A stretch of DNA of 64,000 bases from Epithemia pelagica (GCA_946965045.2 OX337242.1:2807839-2871838), one strand, 5' to 3'. Positions 20,180-32,300 are shown, counted from the first letter of the stretch. The notes: generated by a model not told the origin, from the letters alone. A program made the numbers and translations.

Positions 20180-21052
20180 ATGCCTGGGACACCTGCAATT
20201 ACCAAACCTGTCATGACCAGAATGTTTCGCCCTTCCATCCCCATTAGAAACCAATCCACAATTGATTCCCGGCTGTTTTTACTTGATAATCTTTCCCATT
20301 TACGTCGGTATTTCCTTCAGTCTGGTTTGGAAGCCCCCAGAGACACATGGTCCGAATGGATTACCAACAATATGTCGGAATATGAAGACTCTGACCCAAC
20401 CTTCATGTGTCTCATTGTTATCTTGATGAGCTCGGCCACATCAGATCAAAGTCTCTCACAAGTGATCCCTCGCTTATTCCAATCGGGCATCACTAGTGCA
20501 CAAGGAACAATTGAAGTGTCTACATATTTTGGGATGGATGTTTTCTGTAGTTTGTTTGCAGAAACAGGACAGTATCGTGTCAATGCGGAACGCATAGTCA
20601 ACGCCGCGGACTATTTTGTCCAGCGACACAAAGGTCGCATTCCTAAAGACATTTCCCTTACTGAGCTTATGACCTTACCTGGAATTGGCCACAAGACGGG
20701 AACAATCATTCTACAAACGGCATTTGGCCGGACGGAAGGAATTCCCTCAGATATTCATGTTATCCGATCAACTAAGGTTCTCAATTGGACGGAATCTCAT
20801 ATCAATGACGGCATGGAATGCTCTTTGAACCTTCAATCATGGCTTCCTAAAGAACGATGGGAGGAGATCAATCCTTTATTTGGTTCTCTAGGACAACTAC
20901 TTAACAAATCACAGACCAGAAGCAAGTGCCAAGAACAAATGGAGTCTTTTATTGTGGCTCACTCTCATGACCAATCCAAATCTAAATCTCCAGCGAATCT
21001 TCGCCATCTCAAGTATTTCTTTCTGCAGTTGATAAAAGAATATACTAAATGA
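20180..21052 (+). CDS. HhH-GPD DNA glycosylase/lyase, endonuclease III-like, carried by the hAT
   Basis: This 290-residue frame matches the endonuclease III (NTH) layout. FMCLIVILMSSATSDQSL corresponds to the helix holding the Gln/Ala-Thr of the family (LLSAQATD). The helix-hairpin-helix is LPGIGHKT at 166-173, with the catalytic Lys at 172. The catalytic Asp is D191 in IPSDIHVIRS, the counterpart of VDTHIFRV. This pair defines a bifunctional glycosylase/AP lyase. The C-terminal four-Cys iron-sulfur loop is missing: one Cys remains in TRSKCQEQ. In plants, HhH-GPD enzymes of this superfamily (DME/ROS1) excise 5-methylcytosine; in bacteria and most eukaryotes NTH excises oxidised pyrimidines. 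It lies wholly inside the hAT. Substrate is unknown; a role against silencing is inference. Confidence 0.8.
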   Translation: MPGTPAITKPVMTRMFRPSIPIRNQSTIDSRLFLLDNLSHLRRYFLQSGLEAPRDTWSEWITNNMSEYEDSDPTFMCLIVILMSSATSDQSLSQVIPRLFQSGITSAQGTIEVSTYFGMDVFCSLFAETGQYRVNAERIVNAADYFVQRHKGRIPKDISLTELMTLPGIGHKTGTIILQTAFGRTEGIPSDIHVIRSTKVLNWTESHINDGMECSLNLQSWLPKERWEEINPLFGSLGQLLNKSQTRSKCQEQMESFIVAHSHDQSKSKSPANLRHLKYFFLQLIKEYTK

Positions 21053-21154
21053 CTGTCAATATATTGTATTTACCAAAATGCACTGCGATTATGGATGTAT
21101 AGTTTCCGTGACGTTTCTTCCATTGTCACCTTCAGTGACGTTCGTGGTCGGAGA

Positions 21155-21763
21155 TCAACTGGTACCGTCATTGTCCGCACTTGAGACTTCCTTCTCTGCA
21201 AGTCTTGAGCTTCTTCTCGTTGGCGAGTCGTTTGGGGTTGGGGGTGGTTTGCGATTGTCTTTCTTGCGTGGTGTTCTAACCACAGTTCTTGCGAGTGCCT
21301 CAGAGAGTGAATTCTGTTTCGTCCGTTTCCTTCCTTTTTGAATAGTTGAAGAGGCTTTACGTTTCCCACTATCTCCTTTCGTGCCTTCATTGGCTTTTGC
21401 AACGGGCAGACTAGCAACAGTCTTCTCCAACGCGGTTGGTTGAATGAGTTCATTCTTTCTTTCCTGGATGGCTTCTTTTAACGCCGTGTTGGAATCTTCC
21501 TTGTCTTCGTCATCGTCGTAAGGAGCAACAACTTTTCGATCCAAAGCCTCTAGTTGGTCGTCATCTCGTGGATCGTCTACCAGATCAACCAATTCGACGT
21601 CGTCACATGTCGCATCGCTCACAACTGTCTTCTTATCAACCTTTTTGACCGACTTGAACTTGTAACTTGTTTCCGCCGTTATGCCGTGGGCACCAATAGT
21701 TCCGGACAGTTCGTAGAGTTCCAGCTTCGACGTTGCTCGTAGTACCGTTTCCATCCGAGTCAT
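21155..21763 (-). CDS. hAT-encoded charged nuclear-type protein or transposase C-terminal exon
   Basis: About 200 residues, with an acidic run (DDDEDKED), then a strongly basic second half (KGRKRTKQN and PRKKDNRK), consistent with nuclear targeting. No named domain. Coding sense extends upstream past the Met as far as a TAG about 40 bases before the end of the transposase frame. This suggests it is a 3' exon or a frame-shifted C-terminal extension of the transposase. No convincing intron pair was found in the 130 bases between them. Confidence 0.45.
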   Translation of the reverse strand: MTRMETVLRATSKLELYELSGTIGAHGITAETSYKFKSVKKVDKKTVVSDATCDDVELVDLVDDPRDDDQLEALDRKVVAPYDDDEDKEDSNTALKEAIQERKNELIQPTALEKTVASLPVAKANEGTKGDSGKRKASSTIQKGRKRTKQNSLSEALARTVVRTPRKKDNRKPPPTPNDSPTRRSSRLAEKEVSSADNDGTS

Positions 21764-21894
21764 ATCGGATTGTGTTGGTGTGGCTTTTTCCAGTGGGACA
21801 ACAGGAACTTGTGTTCCTGCTGCCAGGGTGCGTTGTTGTGCGGTCTGTTGTACCTGACTGACTTCTTCCCCTTTAGATTCCTAGCTGAGATCTA

Positions 21895-24817
21895 TCACCT
21901 TCTTTGCTTGGCGGCCACTGGCTGCCTTTTTTCGTCGGAGGTCGCGCCTTGTTTGAGTAGTTTTTCATTCTTGACAATCTCAGAGCGCACCTCCCTTGTA
22001 ATACTTTCCATAGTGCGCATTTCAAAGTTCTTGTCTAGCTGGCGTCTCATTAAGGGATTCCTATCCATGAACGACGACCGAGAGAACACGCGTTCCTGGA
22101 ATGCGTTTGTCGCAGGTTTCGATATCCAAATCAAGGCACTAGGAAAGAGTTTGGGGAATAGCATCTTGTTGTCGGACCACCATTTCAAGACGTCAAAATA
22201 TTTCCCAACGACATGGAAATAGTGTTCCGTACAGGCCAACTTGAATTCTTGTCGTTTTTCAGGGTTCCACGAACCAAATAGTTTCAGAAATGCGGCAGTG
22301 GGATACTGGCGAATCAAGTCCTCCCAGGATCCATGAACAACGTTCTCGCAGAATTCGAGATAGCGTCCGAACTGTTCATCACACATCTTGTATAGCTTGG
22401 CTCTATCAACTTGGTCATCTGTACTGGTACTTGTCGCCGTCGCCTCCATCAGTGCAGCATTTTCTTTCTCCTTGGTGATGCGATGTGTCTTGAAGATGTT
22501 AAAGCAGTCCATTACATTCAAGACAGCTTTTGGGACTGAAGACTCTTCCTCTTCGTCCTCGATGATCTCCACAGGTGTACTTTCCTTGTGTTGTTCACGT
22601 TCCTGCTGATTCGACTTGGACTGGGGATTGGTGCCATTCTTCTTTGGCTGCGAGAACTTGCGGATAATGTCCATCACAAATTCTTTCCGAATCCGTTTAA
22701 GACTCTCATCGTCGTAAACCTTTATGGTTTTCAGTATGTTGGGACCATAAGATGCAAGGAAAGGATGTCCACACATGGCGTGTTCAGCGTGGGAGTCATG
22801 GCCTTCCTGAATGTAGTTTGTATATTCCACAAGTACTCGCTCGATCAACAATTGACTCTTTTCTGACAATTTGTCGTATGTTACAATGTCTCGATACGAT
22901 TGAAGCTTGGCGATGGTGAGACTGGCATCCCATGGGCGTGCATTAGGCCCAGTAACAGTCAACACGGGCACTCCCTTATCTTTCATAACTTCCACACAAT
23001 GCTTACTGGTGAAGATTTCGAGCAATGAACAAGCCGATGCAGAAGGGTCGTCAACTTGGAGTGACATGGAGACTTGTTTGAGTGGGGCCAAGATTCCCTC
23101 GAATTCGGCCAAGAGCTGCCAGTCCTCTTCAGAGGGATAATGTTTAATGAATTCGTCGTCCTTGTACTCAAATTTCTCTTTTGTATACATATCCGTTACA
23201 AATTTGTTCCGGAATAGGTCATGAAAGGTAATGATGCAGCCTCCAACACGGGTTGTATTCGGCATAGAGACTTTGATGACCTTCCTCCCATGTTTTAGGG
23301 CGTAGGAACGTAGCTTTTCAAATCTTTTGGCACGCGAACTCATCATCCATGCTGCAAATTTGAAGAATTTTCTATAAACAGTCATGAATTCCTCGTTACT
23401 GTCCACCACTTCGCCTTTTTTTCCGGACTGCCAGACCTGTGGAGTGTTTCAAGATCAGTTCGGCCCTGTGCATGTCGCACTTGCCGCCTGTCTTATTACC
23501 CACTATATACTTTCCAGCCAACACGGCGGAGTTCGTGTTGTCATTCACGGAGGCAGAGAGGTCTTGTTGCGTAAAGCCGACAGCGTTGAGGATTGATGAG
23601 GTGTGGTCGGCTACTTGTTTTGCTGTATGGCCCTTTGTTGAGCAAAGGCCAATCGGGAGTCTGTAAGATTTACAGTTCCGAGGATCGGTGAACATCAAAC
23701 AAACCCCAAGGACATCCTTGTCATTTCCCTGCCAGATGTTGTGTGTTATCGTAGAAAAGGCGATGGGTTTGTTGCATAGATCATGGTACGCTTGTCGTAC
23801 GTTTTCTCCAAGTTCCGTAGCGGTCTTGAGAAAACCATTGTAGGACTCCAATCTCATCCGAGTGATTGCTTTGTTGCTTATGGAACAGTCCTTTTCCTTG
23901 AGCTTTGGGGCGTTGGCAATTGCACACTTAAGAAGATCTCTAAACGATTCCTTCTCAACAGTTGATGCCGGGAAACCACAGTCATTCACGAACTTATAAA
24001 TTGACTGATGAAACATTACTCTGGCATCTTGTTTGCTAACCATTGTGCCAGAATACATGGAAATGGGTTGTTGAGTAGGGTCGGTTGCAACAGAGGCAGT
24101 ATCTTCCACGACTTCGGGGTGGTATTTACCGAAGTGTGTGCTGATGTTGGACGAAAGGCCTCTGCCAAGACCAAGGAGACATTTGTCGAGACTAACAGTC
24201 GGGTCGTCGAAGCAATGTGGACAAACAACAAGCTTCTTTACAATGGAATGATAGCCATTGTTCATTTCTTTGTCTTCATCAGAAGCTGACTCTAACAATT
24301 GCAGACACGAAAATAAACCTGGCATTTTCCCCAAATTGACAGCGGGGTTTGATTTTAAGGTCTTCTTCGTGCTGGTCAATTTCTTGAAGTTCAGGTAACG
24401 AACTTTTCCAAAGAACGAATTTTGGAAATTTCGAAAGAGCTTCTTCGGAGGTGGACAAAACGAGACATGTGATTTCTCTTGTTTGATTTCATCCTTTTGG
24501 CTTTGTGTCAAGGGTCCCTCGTCCGTAGGAGCAGGAGCAGCAACTTGTTGAGAGTTGTCTTCATTGTTGGCTGTTGTAGGAGGCGCCTGGTTTTCATTTT
24601 CTCTTTCATTGGTTGTTGTCGGTGGGTTCATGGGTTCTTCATTGTTGTCGTCACCTCCAGTTGCTGACGATAGTGGAGCTTCTTTGGAGGATTGAGATGA
24701 CTGCTGTTGATTCTTTCCTTGGGGAGCCATGGCATACATGAATGTCGCTGATGAAAGACTGGAAACAGCAGGGGAGTTCAAATCTACTTCAATGTCCTCG
24801 ATTGGCAACAAAGACAT
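21895..24817 (-). pseudogene. hAT-family transposase, split by a one-base shift at T7 (23416-23422)
   Basis: The N-terminal part (24817 to 23396) has a low-complexity leader, then a BED-like finger (CPHC...HFGKYH), the segment GFPASTVEKESFRDLL typical of hAT transposases, and the region VNDNTNS with KCDMHRAELILKH near the second catalytic Asp. The C-terminal part (23409 to 21895) begins at the homologous next residue and ends with the hAT dimerisation block FPSALIWISKPATN and ERVFS. The two frames overlap by 14 bases and differ by one nucleotide at a run of seven A on the coding strand, so either a consensus error or a real inactivating indel. With six A the protein would read through (about 970 residues). 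The domain set catalyses cut-and-paste transposition in the nucleus. Confidence 0.85.
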
Positions 24818-25029
24818 GTGCTTTCAACCAGAGATTGGTTGTTTGATTCCGACAGTGTCAACTGGAAAAATCACACCTCATTCGTGTGCTGTAACGCTTC
24901 AATAAGCCACAACAGAGGTGAAGAGATTGTGTGTTGGGTTCAGTGTTAAGAGGTAAGAGGTAAGGGGCCAGTACCGATTATATCTTGTTGACTGTGTTTG
25001 TTGCTGTAGGATAGTGCCAAGTGACCAAG

Positions 25030-25380
25030 TGTCGACAGTCGACACTGACACTAGTTGCAATGAAGTAAAATTACAACTTGATTTGGAGAATTTAGTTCTC
25101 ATCTTGAGACTTGCAATTAGACTTCAGACTTCGAGTCACTAAGTGGAGACATGTAACTTGATTGAACTATGTGAGAAAATTGCAACTTGGATAATTACAT
25201 TGGTGTGTGCCAATGTTCCGGTAATAAGAGCTTGTAAATAACTAAGTTGGATGGGTCCAAGTCAAGTTCGATGAAAAATGTGAGCGATTTGACTTTGTGC
25301 AAAAAGTTCGTTTGGGAAAGGCTAGTAATGTGATTTGATTTGTGAAATTATGGTGAAAAAGTTCAAAAGTTGCAGAACTT
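25030..25380. repeat. hAT subterminal repeat region, right
   Basis: Gene-free, with short recurrent motifs (TTGCAACT, ACTTGCAA, GTAACTTGATT) matching the left subterminal region, probably transposase-binding sites. 24818-25029 between it and the transposase start is the presumed promoter region. Confidence 0.6.
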
Positions 25381-25399
25381 AGAAAATTTTTCGCGAGTG

Positions 25400-25413
25400 A
25401 CTTCCACACCCTG
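25400..25413 (-). repeat. hAT terminal inverted repeat, right
   Basis: ACTTCCACACCCTG, the exact reverse complement of 18499-18512. Confidence 0.95.
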
Positions 25414-25421
25414 CTTGCAAA
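25414..25421. repeat. hAT target site duplication, right (CTTGCAAA)
   Basis: Perfect direct repeat of 18491-18498. Confidence 0.95.
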
Positions 25422-25825
25422 ACAACAGCTGGAGCATGACACGTCGGAAATATGACGTCAAATCCGGGTAGGCCGATCGCTATGCTGACGTATTGGGGCT
25501 TTCTGATTGGCCTCGTTATCCGGATATCGGCCAACCAACAAACTCCACACATCGCCCGCCTCGCCGGTAAAAGCACCTCCGCTGCCAACCGTCGCCCCGC
25601 TCGCAGCCAGGCGAACCACCATCTAGTACCATCACACATCTCACCACCCTGCTCTACGAAACAACAAAAAAGGACACAGCGGCACCAAGCCCACGTCAAA
25701 CGACACACCATCGCCACCCAAAAGCAACACCAAAAACGTCCATCCAGCACGACGAAAAGCGCACGGACCTTTGTCTCAGCGCCACCTTGCCTTTTATTGG
25801 GCACCAACAACCATCCAAACGAGTA

Positions 25826-26253
25826 GTATTGTAGTCACCTTTTGTGTAGTACCGAAATGCCGGATTGGATTCACCAATGCCTCCTCTTGACACTCCAAGT
25901 GTTGCACCAGTACCCCGAGTTGAAAGAGGCTTGGTCCACCTTTTGACAATACTTGGAGTCCCACAATGGATTTTTTTGGCAAACCGGCCACACGGCGGAA
26001 CTGTGTTGTGGGGCGAGTCAAGTCCCAGAGATGAGAGTGCGCGGAACGTGCACCACGGATTTGACTCTGTGTGTTTGGAGGCCCGGTATCGGACCAGAAA
26101 TCACGACGGATCCCCATAACAATTACAACAACTAGACCGCATTTGTTCTTGTCACACTGGACAAAAGAAGAATGACATACTCTCAACGACAACTTTCATC
26201 GCAACAAACTAGAAATCGTACCTTGGTTTTTGATTCGCAACAGGAGGCGTAGT
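25826..26253 (+). pseudogene. Degenerate GT32-like transferase tail, copy C
   Basis: Near-identical to 14660-15083, with the same TGA after WSTF and the same later loss of frame. It matches the tail of the intact transferase at 35005-36486 (TEMPDWIHQC against TEMPYFIFQC). The shared stop shows it was already a pseudogene before the B/C duplication. 25422-25825 is duplicated flank of the hAT target and shows no gene. Confidence 0.7.
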
Positions 26254-26548
26254 GCAATAAAGAACAACAACAACAAAGAAGAGCACTACCTAGTACGATG
26301 TTTTGCTTCTGTCTTTCTTGGAACGAGAATCCTCCTCCAGTATTGACCAACTAGTAGATCAGGATTCACGCCAACAACAACAAGACCAGACAAATCTCTT
26401 TGTTTTGTGGCACCGCATTGCAGTCGGGTCGCCAATTATGTGGTCGCAATGGCATGAAGAAAACAATACAATTACTGTTTGAGAGTAAAATGATAATGCT
26501 AGAGTTCCGCTAATGTTAGGACATACATGCAATACGTTGCAAATTTCT

Positions 26549-27769
26549 TCAAGTTCCATCCTTCCCGTCATCACCACGGTGCGTCTTGGACCTTGTGCGT
26601 TTACGAGCTGATGTCGAGGAATTGAAGGGGGGAAAATGAGCATCTCCGATGCCCATTCCTTCCCGAAAATGATGCCATCCGTTAAGTTGCTGCTCACAGA
26701 GTCGACGAAAACACCACGTATGCTTGTCCAGTAGTGGTAATGTCGCACAGGTAGGGTTCTGAGATCCACCAATCACAGCAACATGGTTGGCAACAGTCAC
26801 CATACTGCAACCACTGCGGGAATTCGCGAATGGTGGGAGATTCCACACGTGGTTGCGGTGCGTATCCAAGACTTGCACGGTTGAATCGGCTCGTCCTCCC
26901 GCCACCACCAGACAAGATCCCACGGCAACCACTGCACAAGACCTTCGTGCATTGGAAAGCACCAAATCAGAATGAGTGGTCCAGGTGGGTGAGAAAAAAA
27001 TGAACGTCGAGCCAGTTTCCTTTTCAGTCTCATCACTGTTAAACGGTGTTGTGCCGTCCAAATACTCCACCAAGTCAAGATTGCCATGCTCATTACGGCC
27101 TCCAACGACAAAGATGCGGTGACCAATAACCACACTGGCACATAATTGTCGAGGAACAGCCATGGATGGTCCAGCAGTGACAATGTGATTGTTGGTATCA
27201 ATAATATCCACTGACGACAAAAATTGATCGTTGTAATAGCCACCCATTACAACCATGTATCGGTTGTGAACCGCGACAGCACAACATCCTGATCGTCCCA
27301 TTGATAAGCGACATGTCAATGTTGTCCAATGACTATCCTGAGTGGTGGTGGTTGTTAAGGATGATCGAAGCAAATCATTGCCATCAATTCGTTCAATACA
27401 ATCCAAAGGTCCTCGCCTGTATCCTCCCATCACGTACACGCTGCCATTGCAAACAACAGCGGCATGATCGTCACGTTTCTTGCTCATGGGTGGTCCTTCT
27501 CGCCATTGCTTGTCTGGGTCTGATAGATTCAATACAAGAACTGAATCCGTGGTACCTTGGCCTTGTTGCCATCCTCCCAACACGACGACCGTCTGCCCCC
27601 TGTTATTGTTGCTATCGTTTTCCGTATCGGGGTGATCCAGTACGACCGAAGCATGACCCAAACGCCATCCACCCTGGAGAGGAGGCCAGTCCTCGAAGTT
27701 CCATTGTGCTGTCTCTTCCAAAAGAACAAGGCCCGACTGCCATGCCCGTTCTTTCAGTGTTCTTGTCAT
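26549..27769 (-). CDS. Kelch-repeat protein, copy C
   Basis: 406 residues from the conserved MTRTLKERAW start, the same length as copy B and intact. Six kelch blades with GG ends are visible, followed by a basic C-terminal end (SARKRTRSKTHRGDD). It differs from copy B by scattered substitutions, for example HNRYMVV for HNRYIVV. An upstream Met at 27799 is possible but not conserved. Three near-identical paralogs within 27 kb point to recent duplication. Confidence 0.8.
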   Translation of the reverse strand: MTRTLKERAWQSGLVLLEETAQWNFEDWPPLQGGWRLGHASVVLDHPDTENDSNNNRGQTVVVLGGWQQGQGTTDSVLVLNLSDPDKQWREGPPMSKKRDDHAAVVCNGSVYVMGGYRRGPLDCIERIDGNDLLRSSLTTTTTQDSHWTTLTCRLSMGRSGCCAVAVHNRYMVVMGGYYNDQFLSSVDIIDTNNHIVTAGPSMAVPRQLCASVVIGHRIFVVGGRNEHGNLDLVEYLDGTTPFNSDETEKETGSTFIFFSPTWTTHSDLVLSNARRSCAVVAVGSCLVVAGGRADSTVQVLDTHRNHVWNLPPFANSRSGCSMVTVANHVAVIGGSQNPTCATLPLLDKHTWCFRRLCEQQLNGWHHFREGMGIGDAHFPPFNSSTSARKRTRSKTHRGDDGKDGT

Positions 27770-28009
27770 GGTCACGGCGCTGACAAGAAATTGCGGCACG
27801 AGAAGTGTAATAGAGCAACGCGTGGGCGTTTGGAAACGGTGTGCCTGTCCTGCGTACGATGGTGAAGGGCATTCAATCGCACATAGAATTCATGACTAGC
27901 CCCAATGGTATCAAGACGACATTTGTGATGAAGAGGTCCTTTTGTATGATGAATAGGTCCACAGAAGGAAGCAAGGCCACAAGTACAACTACACAAAAAC
28001 AAGAATCGA

Positions 28010-29370
28010 CGACATGATGGACCAGAAGGAGCATGATGTCATTCATCCCATTGTGACTCGCTTCCCGTGCTGCAATAGCAGCAGACGCCTGTATTCGTCT
28101 TTTCTTTGGATCGCTTTAGAAAATGTCACATGGATGTGGTTGGATCGCAAGGGTTGGTCCCCTATGCCATTATTGATACCAACTCCATCAATCATCTTTT
28201 TTGGAGAGCCAAAACCGTCCCGTGCCGTCTTTGCCAGTTGTCAGCAATGCTCGCGCATGTGGTCCAAAGATTGTGGCAGACGCATATCGCACTGGCTCAA
28301 TGGCCTCCGTTCGCCAAGGTGGGTCTCAGGACCGGTGCTACATTTTGCCAATGGGTGATGTTGTCGTCTTGATTGGAAACCGCAAGAGCTCAAGGAACCA
28401 AAAGTGGACCGGGGGAGTCGTCGCTTGGATCCACCTGGCGTCGAGAACGTACAAGAGTTTTGTGTGTCCGGTTCCGGCAAAACGACCTACCGCCAAAACA
28501 GAGCCAAACTTGATGAGGATTTCACGACAAACAAGAGAAGCCAGTCTGGACAATAAACAATCAATCAACTTTCCTGTCCTGCTCGTGACAAGGCTTTGTT
28601 GGATGAGTTCGTGCTGCTTGTTGTCGCTTTCTGATTCTGCTGCTTATTAGTTCGAGGTACAACGATTGTCGTGGCGGAGTGGTGACGGAACCAAGGTCAC
28701 AAGCACAACTACACAGTGACGAGAATCCGACGACATGATGGACCAGAAGGAACATGATGTCATTCATCCCATTCTGACTCGCTTCCTTGTTGTATTATAG
28801 CAGCAGACGCCTGCATTTGAGGAGACAAAGCAGCAAGAGGACGAACAAGAGTACATGATAGGAGCGATCACGAAGAGAGGAACGTTCATCGGCAAGATGG
28901 AATGACCGAAATCAAAGGAGAAGACGGAGACAAGACTGGCAGATTCTCAGGAATGAGCATATTGGCGGTTCCCATTGCAGATATCGAATGGCATACAGTT
29001 GCCGTTGGCATTACCCAGATTACCAATTTGGGTCTCAAAGCCTTGTCAAGAGCACTGGACGATGAAGATTGTGTCATTGTATTCTTCATGATGAGGGTGA
29101 CATTCGAATGGCTATGGCACTGCGAGATAGCTTACGGTGGTGTATGTTTGGTCGGAAATACCAACGGACCGACGATTGTATGAAACAGGTTTTGGAAGCA
29201 TTGGACAAGAATGCGGATTGACATACTTTGGATATGCGGTACAGGAAGGTATTCCATACAGAACTAAACTTTTTGTCAAGACAATGAAAACCATGAAAAA
29301 GGTCAACCATTCATATGTATGGATCCAATCTAGGAGTAATTCTCTAATGACGAAATGTGGCCTGTAGTAC
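28010..29370 (+). pseudogene. Decayed duplicated tract after kelch copy C, fullest version
   Basis: The longest version of the tract also seen at 1670-2390 and 17050-17550. The stretch 28902-29183 keeps a 93-codon frame containing GITQITNLGLKALSRAL, which resembles one leucine-rich repeat of the ribonuclease-inhibitor type. Other parts are frame-broken. The parent gene is not identified. It separates kelch copy C from the WD gene. Confidence 0.4.
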
Positions 29371-32300
29371 AACGGCTATTGGTGATGGAAGCAACTTCTG
29401 CCGCAGACATGGTGATAGCGCGCGTGTGCGTTTGTGTTTGTTCGAATGCATTGCCACACCGCATGGGGAGAATCAAAACAATGAGAGGAAGCGAGCCAGA
29501 AGAAGGAGAATCCAAACCACTTTTATTCTAGTAGCGGAGAAGGGCCCTGAGGAGTCCTGTGCTACTACGTTCCGATAGATAGAACCAGCTTATTGAATGC
29601 AACAATCACGAGCTCCTCGTATTCGACGAGGTCATTCATCATCGTCGTCATCCTCATCATCATCATCGCTGTCCACATCGTCGTCTTCATCATCATCCTC
29701 ATCGCTGTCCACATGTGCCTCCAAGACGGGGCAAAACCACTCATCGCTGGGCAAACGCGAGCACGAAACGACGCCGTTGGTACCACCCATCTTTTTCGGA
29801 GGCACGTCGAATTCGTCGGGGAGGAGCGGAGCTCGGACGATGGACCCATTGAGGTATCCGGCCACGAGCCATTTACCATACATGGCGTGGGCCACCGGTC
29901 CTCCATTCCCTTGGCCGTCGTCTCTATCTGTTATCCAAAACCCAATATCATCATCCGGTACCTCATTGCTTTCTAACGAGAAACCGCCACTCTCAAAGGC
30001 TCCGAGACGACGCTTTTTACGTTTCGGTGGGAAACCAGCAAAAGGAGGAAATTCCACTTTTCCCAGTGCTAGCTGTCGTGCCAATTGTTGCCGAGTGGCC
30101 GCATCCTCGTCGTCGTCGCCATGTCGCTCGCCGAAAAACAGTCGACGATTGCCATCGCGTTTGTCCAGGCGAGCATCAGAACAGACGGACTCAATGTCAA
30201 ACAGCCAGCAATTGTGGTCGACTTCATTCGACAGAGCGACTTTGCCCCCCGACCTTGCCATGGAACCGTGAGAGCCACTGTCTTCATAGTACCTGGCACC
30301 CACACGGGCGTACCCCTCCATGCTCAACGAGACCTTGCCACGGCGACGATGCTTATTCACCTTGACAGCGGCAATTCGATCGGCACTGTCGTCAAAAAAC
30401 AGTACACAACGTCCCGAGATGCTAATGCCGGAAATATCTTCGAGTCGATACTTTTGTTGCTTCCGCAACGACGCTGAAGGGTCCCAGAAATCAAATCGTG
30501 ACAGCGGGACGCCGGGATTTTGCAGGTCCCACAAGACCATGGCATCGGGCAAGCCATGACCATGGCGCATAGAGTAACTCAAAAGGTACTTGTCTTTGAG
30601 CATGACGGCCATGGCGCGGATGATTCCCGAATGTTCTCGCCATGTTTCCAAAGCTTTGCCAGTGGAGAGATCAAATGGCAAAATGTTTCCTTCGCCACAA
30701 GCCTGGGCCGCGTCCAGATCAAAATCGGAATAGTCTTGGTTCCACTCGATGAGACCTGCCGGGGAGCAGTGGAGACCCACCACCAACGTGTCCATCCATG
30801 CTTCCTCATCTTCATCCCACAAGGGAGCGACGACAATGGTAGCAATGGAAGGAAATGCGACTCTTCCTTTCGTGTCTTGACCGACGTGGCAGGTATAGGT
30901 AGTCACGAGGCTTCCATTGCTCCCATTGAGACAGTGGACCACTGATGGTTGTGGATCATCGTCGTCGATCGCATGGGTCCAAACATACAAGAGGTGCTTC
31001 CCGTCGTCCTGCTGGCGAATCACCAAGCCAGCCACGCCACCTGTTGCTCGAAGCCAAACGCCAATGTATTTGCTAAAGTGTTCAAAGTCGTCCGTACAAT
31101 CTTCAAACACTTGTTTGGACCAAAGTAACTGGTTGGTTTTGAGGCACCACTTGTTGAGCATGCCATTCACGTGGCCACAATAAAGTACCATCTTCCCATC
31201 ATCCTCTTGAGCCATTTCCATGACGGTAATCATCTTGTGGTTCGTGTCGTTGCACTTGGAGACCACCACAGCATCTTGTTTCCTTCCCAGCACTTTCGGT
31301 TCGGGTGGCAGGGGATGGGACGGCCCCACATCCGCGTCAATGCCGGCAAGAATCGTGTCTGCCTCCAAGGGATAAGTCCCGTACACCCAACTGGCTTCCA
31401 CGGCACAGAGGAGCTCGTGAAGGGTGCAAAAGGTGCGACGCCACGTAACGAGTACTTGATCCGAAGAAAACTCTCGATGGTCGTGTCCCGTGGCCCGACC
31501 CACCAGGACGCGTAACATGCCATTTTTGTATTTGATCCAGCGAAACTTGCCACTGGTAAAATGAGCATATGTCTTGGGAAAGGTCTTGCCAAAGTCAAAG
31601 GACGGAGTTGTCTTGGTTTCATCCACTGCTTCGTCTCGTGGCTTTCGAAACAACAGGAGTTTGGGTCCAAACTGGGCATTTTCATCGTTACTTCGCTCTG
31701 TCATGTGCTCAAAGGAAGCATCCCCCGTGGAATCGGACGGAAACACATGACGCGACACAAAGTTGCGATTGTATCGTTTGGTTTGCTTGGTGGGCGTCCA
31801 TGCCTCTTCGGCCAACGTTAGAAACTCTTGCATGTCGGTAAAAGTCTGCGACGCAAAAAAGACGTCACTGCTACACGTGGCATTCTCCATGGAACACCAA
31901 ACCGTGTCCCGTTCGGATCGAATCTTGTTGCACAATCCCCAGGTAATGCTCCCCACTTGTTTGGACAAGAATGCCTTGGCAAAGTTGGGATAGAATGCGT
32001 CAATCTGATCTTCTTTGTGGAGACTGTACGCCGCTAAAGCCTCCATTCGCTGAACTTGTGCCTTCGAATCGGCGGGACCAAGGTACCGAAGAATGGCTCC
32101 CGCAACCATTGGTCGAACCGACACTACTTTACAATACAAATGGGTGGTGGATCCCATGTCGTAGGTAAAATGAAGAATATGACCTTGGGGAAGCAGGGCG
32201 GTACTTAGTTTTTCACGGGCCGCATCCAATAATTGATATTCGTCCTCATTCAAGTCTTGGCGGTACATGTTCAACTGTTCGCGGGGTGCGACCAAGTGGC

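Larger units (their letters stand above)
18499..25413 (-). mobile_element. Complete hAT transposon (6915 bp) with passenger genes
   Basis: Termini are CAGGGTGTGGAAGT at 18499-18512 and its exact reverse complement at 25400-25413, flanked by a perfect 8-bp duplication. A paralogous empty site is present at 5936-5990. Inside are a hAT transposase on the minus strand (21895-24817), a Lys/Arg/Asp-rich frame (21155-21763, minus), and on the plus strand a two-part gene ending in an endonuclease III-like HhH-GPD domain (19209-21052). Perfect termini and target duplication indicate recent insertion, while the transposase has a one-base shift at a homopolymer. At nearly 7 kb it is longer than most hAT elements because of the passenger gene. 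Confidence 0.95.

Noticed and set aside
25379-25810. Minus-strand open frame across the right end of the hAT
   Set aside because: It crosses the terminal repeat and target duplication, so it is a chance product of the insertion.
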